Source: an uncultured Sulfurovum sp.
GTDB lineage: Bacteria > Campylobacterota > Campylobacteria > Campylobacterales > Sulfurovaceae
Direction: 5' to 3'
DNA length: 14,334 nucleotides
Assembly: GCA_947311605.1 (NCBI GenBank)
Contig: CAMZLC010000123.1
Coordinates: 1-14,334 of the forward strand
Below are positions 14,009 through 14,334 of this stretch, in pieces. The translations under genes were made by a program, and so were the position numbers. The first letter of the stretch is position 1, and each line of letters begins with the position of its first letter. The notes beneath the pieces were generated by a model. That model made no database searches, was not told the origin of the DNA, and worked only from the letters and a program-made list of their open reading frames with translations.

Positions 14009-14334
14009 TTATTGTAAGCCCATCCCCACTTCTATCATTTTAGTGGAAAGAAACATACTTTGAGCATAGGGGCGTACATCCAACGCTCCAGCTTGGATAG
14101 AAAAACTTTCAAATCCATACTGCTCGTAGAATTCTACACTCTCTGCTTTTGCATCTACCACTAAACCAAAACAGCCAAATTGTTTTTTTTGTTTGAGGAT
14201 TAGTTTGAGTACCCATTTTAGAAGTGTTTGCCCTATACCTTTTTGTTGGTAAGCTTTATCTACAGCAAATCGTGTGAGTCTCAAAATAGGCAAAGGATAC
14301 TGCGGCAGTTTTTTGACTACCAACTCTCCTAGCG
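14009..14334 (-). CDS. GNAT family N-acetyltransferase (C-terminal part), likely TacT-like toxin; 5' end outside window
   Basis: GNAT toxins of the TacT/AtaT type acetylate aminoacyl-tRNA and pair with a DUF1778 ribbon-helix-helix antitoxin. The frame is open to the window edge and reads LGELVVKKLPQYPLPILRLT, the family-typical entry to the acetyl-CoA site. It is followed by RFAVDKAYQQKGIGQTLL (the QxxGxG pyrophosphate loop), GLVVDAKAESVEFYEQYGFESF and a short C-terminal tail. About a third of a normal 160-170-residue protein is missing to the right. A TTG at 14323 is not the start, as conserved codons precede it. The antitoxin gene would be expected just beyond the window. A generic GNAT acetyltransferase is the alternative. 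Confidence 0.8.
   Translation of the reverse strand, partial: LGELVVKKLPQYPLPILRLTRFAVDKAYQQKGIGQTLLKWVLKLILKQKKQFGCFGLVVDAKAESVEFYEQYGFESFSIQAGALDVRPYAQSMFLSTKMIEVGMGLQ

Noticed and set aside
13999..14027. GATGGG/CCCATC inverted repeat at the end of the GNAT gene as a terminator
   Set aside because: The stem is six pairs with an 11-base loop and no T-run follows on the minus strand, so it is not a convincing terminator.
1..14334. CRISPR array, insertion sequence, tRNA or rRNA genes
   Set aside because: No regularly spaced direct repeats, transposase domains with terminal inverted repeats, or RNA gene signatures were seen by eye.

Overview
The window looks like a chromosomal segment of a Campylobacterota (epsilonproteobacterial) bacterium, probably close to Sulfurovum or Sulfurimonas. 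This is an inference from the c553-type cytochrome resembling the Helicobacter protein, the secA / LolC-E-type permease / lolA neighbourhood as I recall it from Campylobacter jejuni, and AT-rich promoters with good -10 boxes but poor -35 boxes. No database search was possible.

Left flank (1-1830), AT-rich and accessory: the C-terminal half of a GmrSD-like (DUF262/DUF1524) type IV restriction protein whose 5' part appears broken by a stop and a frameshift; a 17-codon ORF with a strong ribosome binding site that looks like the stump of a following gene; and a brnT-brnA toxin-antitoxin pair with a textbook sigma70 promoter ending 5 bases before the brnT start.

Central block (about 2100-12600), less AT-rich and mostly housekeeping: a periplasmic monohaem cytochrome c; an orphan DUF234 protein with an apparently intact PD-(D/E)XK constellation; mltG (peptidoglycan) head-to-head with, and overlapping, a large AsmA/YhdP-like gene; then secA and a LolC/LolE-type permease in a TAATG-coupled operon on the minus strand. 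Divergent from secA is a plus-strand operon of lolA, a membrane-anchored coiled-coil protein and a Crp/Fnr-fold regulator, with gaps of 3 and 2 bases. Together these cover protein export (SecA), lipoprotein release and carriage (LolC/E-like permease, LolA), probable lipid transfer to the outer membrane (AsmA-like) and glycan strand termination (MltG), so the block reads as an envelope-biogenesis neighbourhood. Genes are very tightly packed: two convergent pairs meet with a stop-codon overlap or a 12-base gap.

Right flank (12601-14334), AT-rich and accessory again: a minus-strand AAA/DUF4143 ATPase whose promoter carries a perfect 22-bp palindrome just downstream of the -10 box, and the 3' part of a GNAT acetyltransferase of the kind found in GNAT-type toxin-antitoxin pairs, cut by the window edge.

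I did not find a convincing wholly new multi-gene system. The points most worth checking are the palindromic operator of the ATPase gene, the probably leaderless brnT transcript, the mltG/AsmA divergent overlap, and the lolA - coiled-coil - regulator operon.
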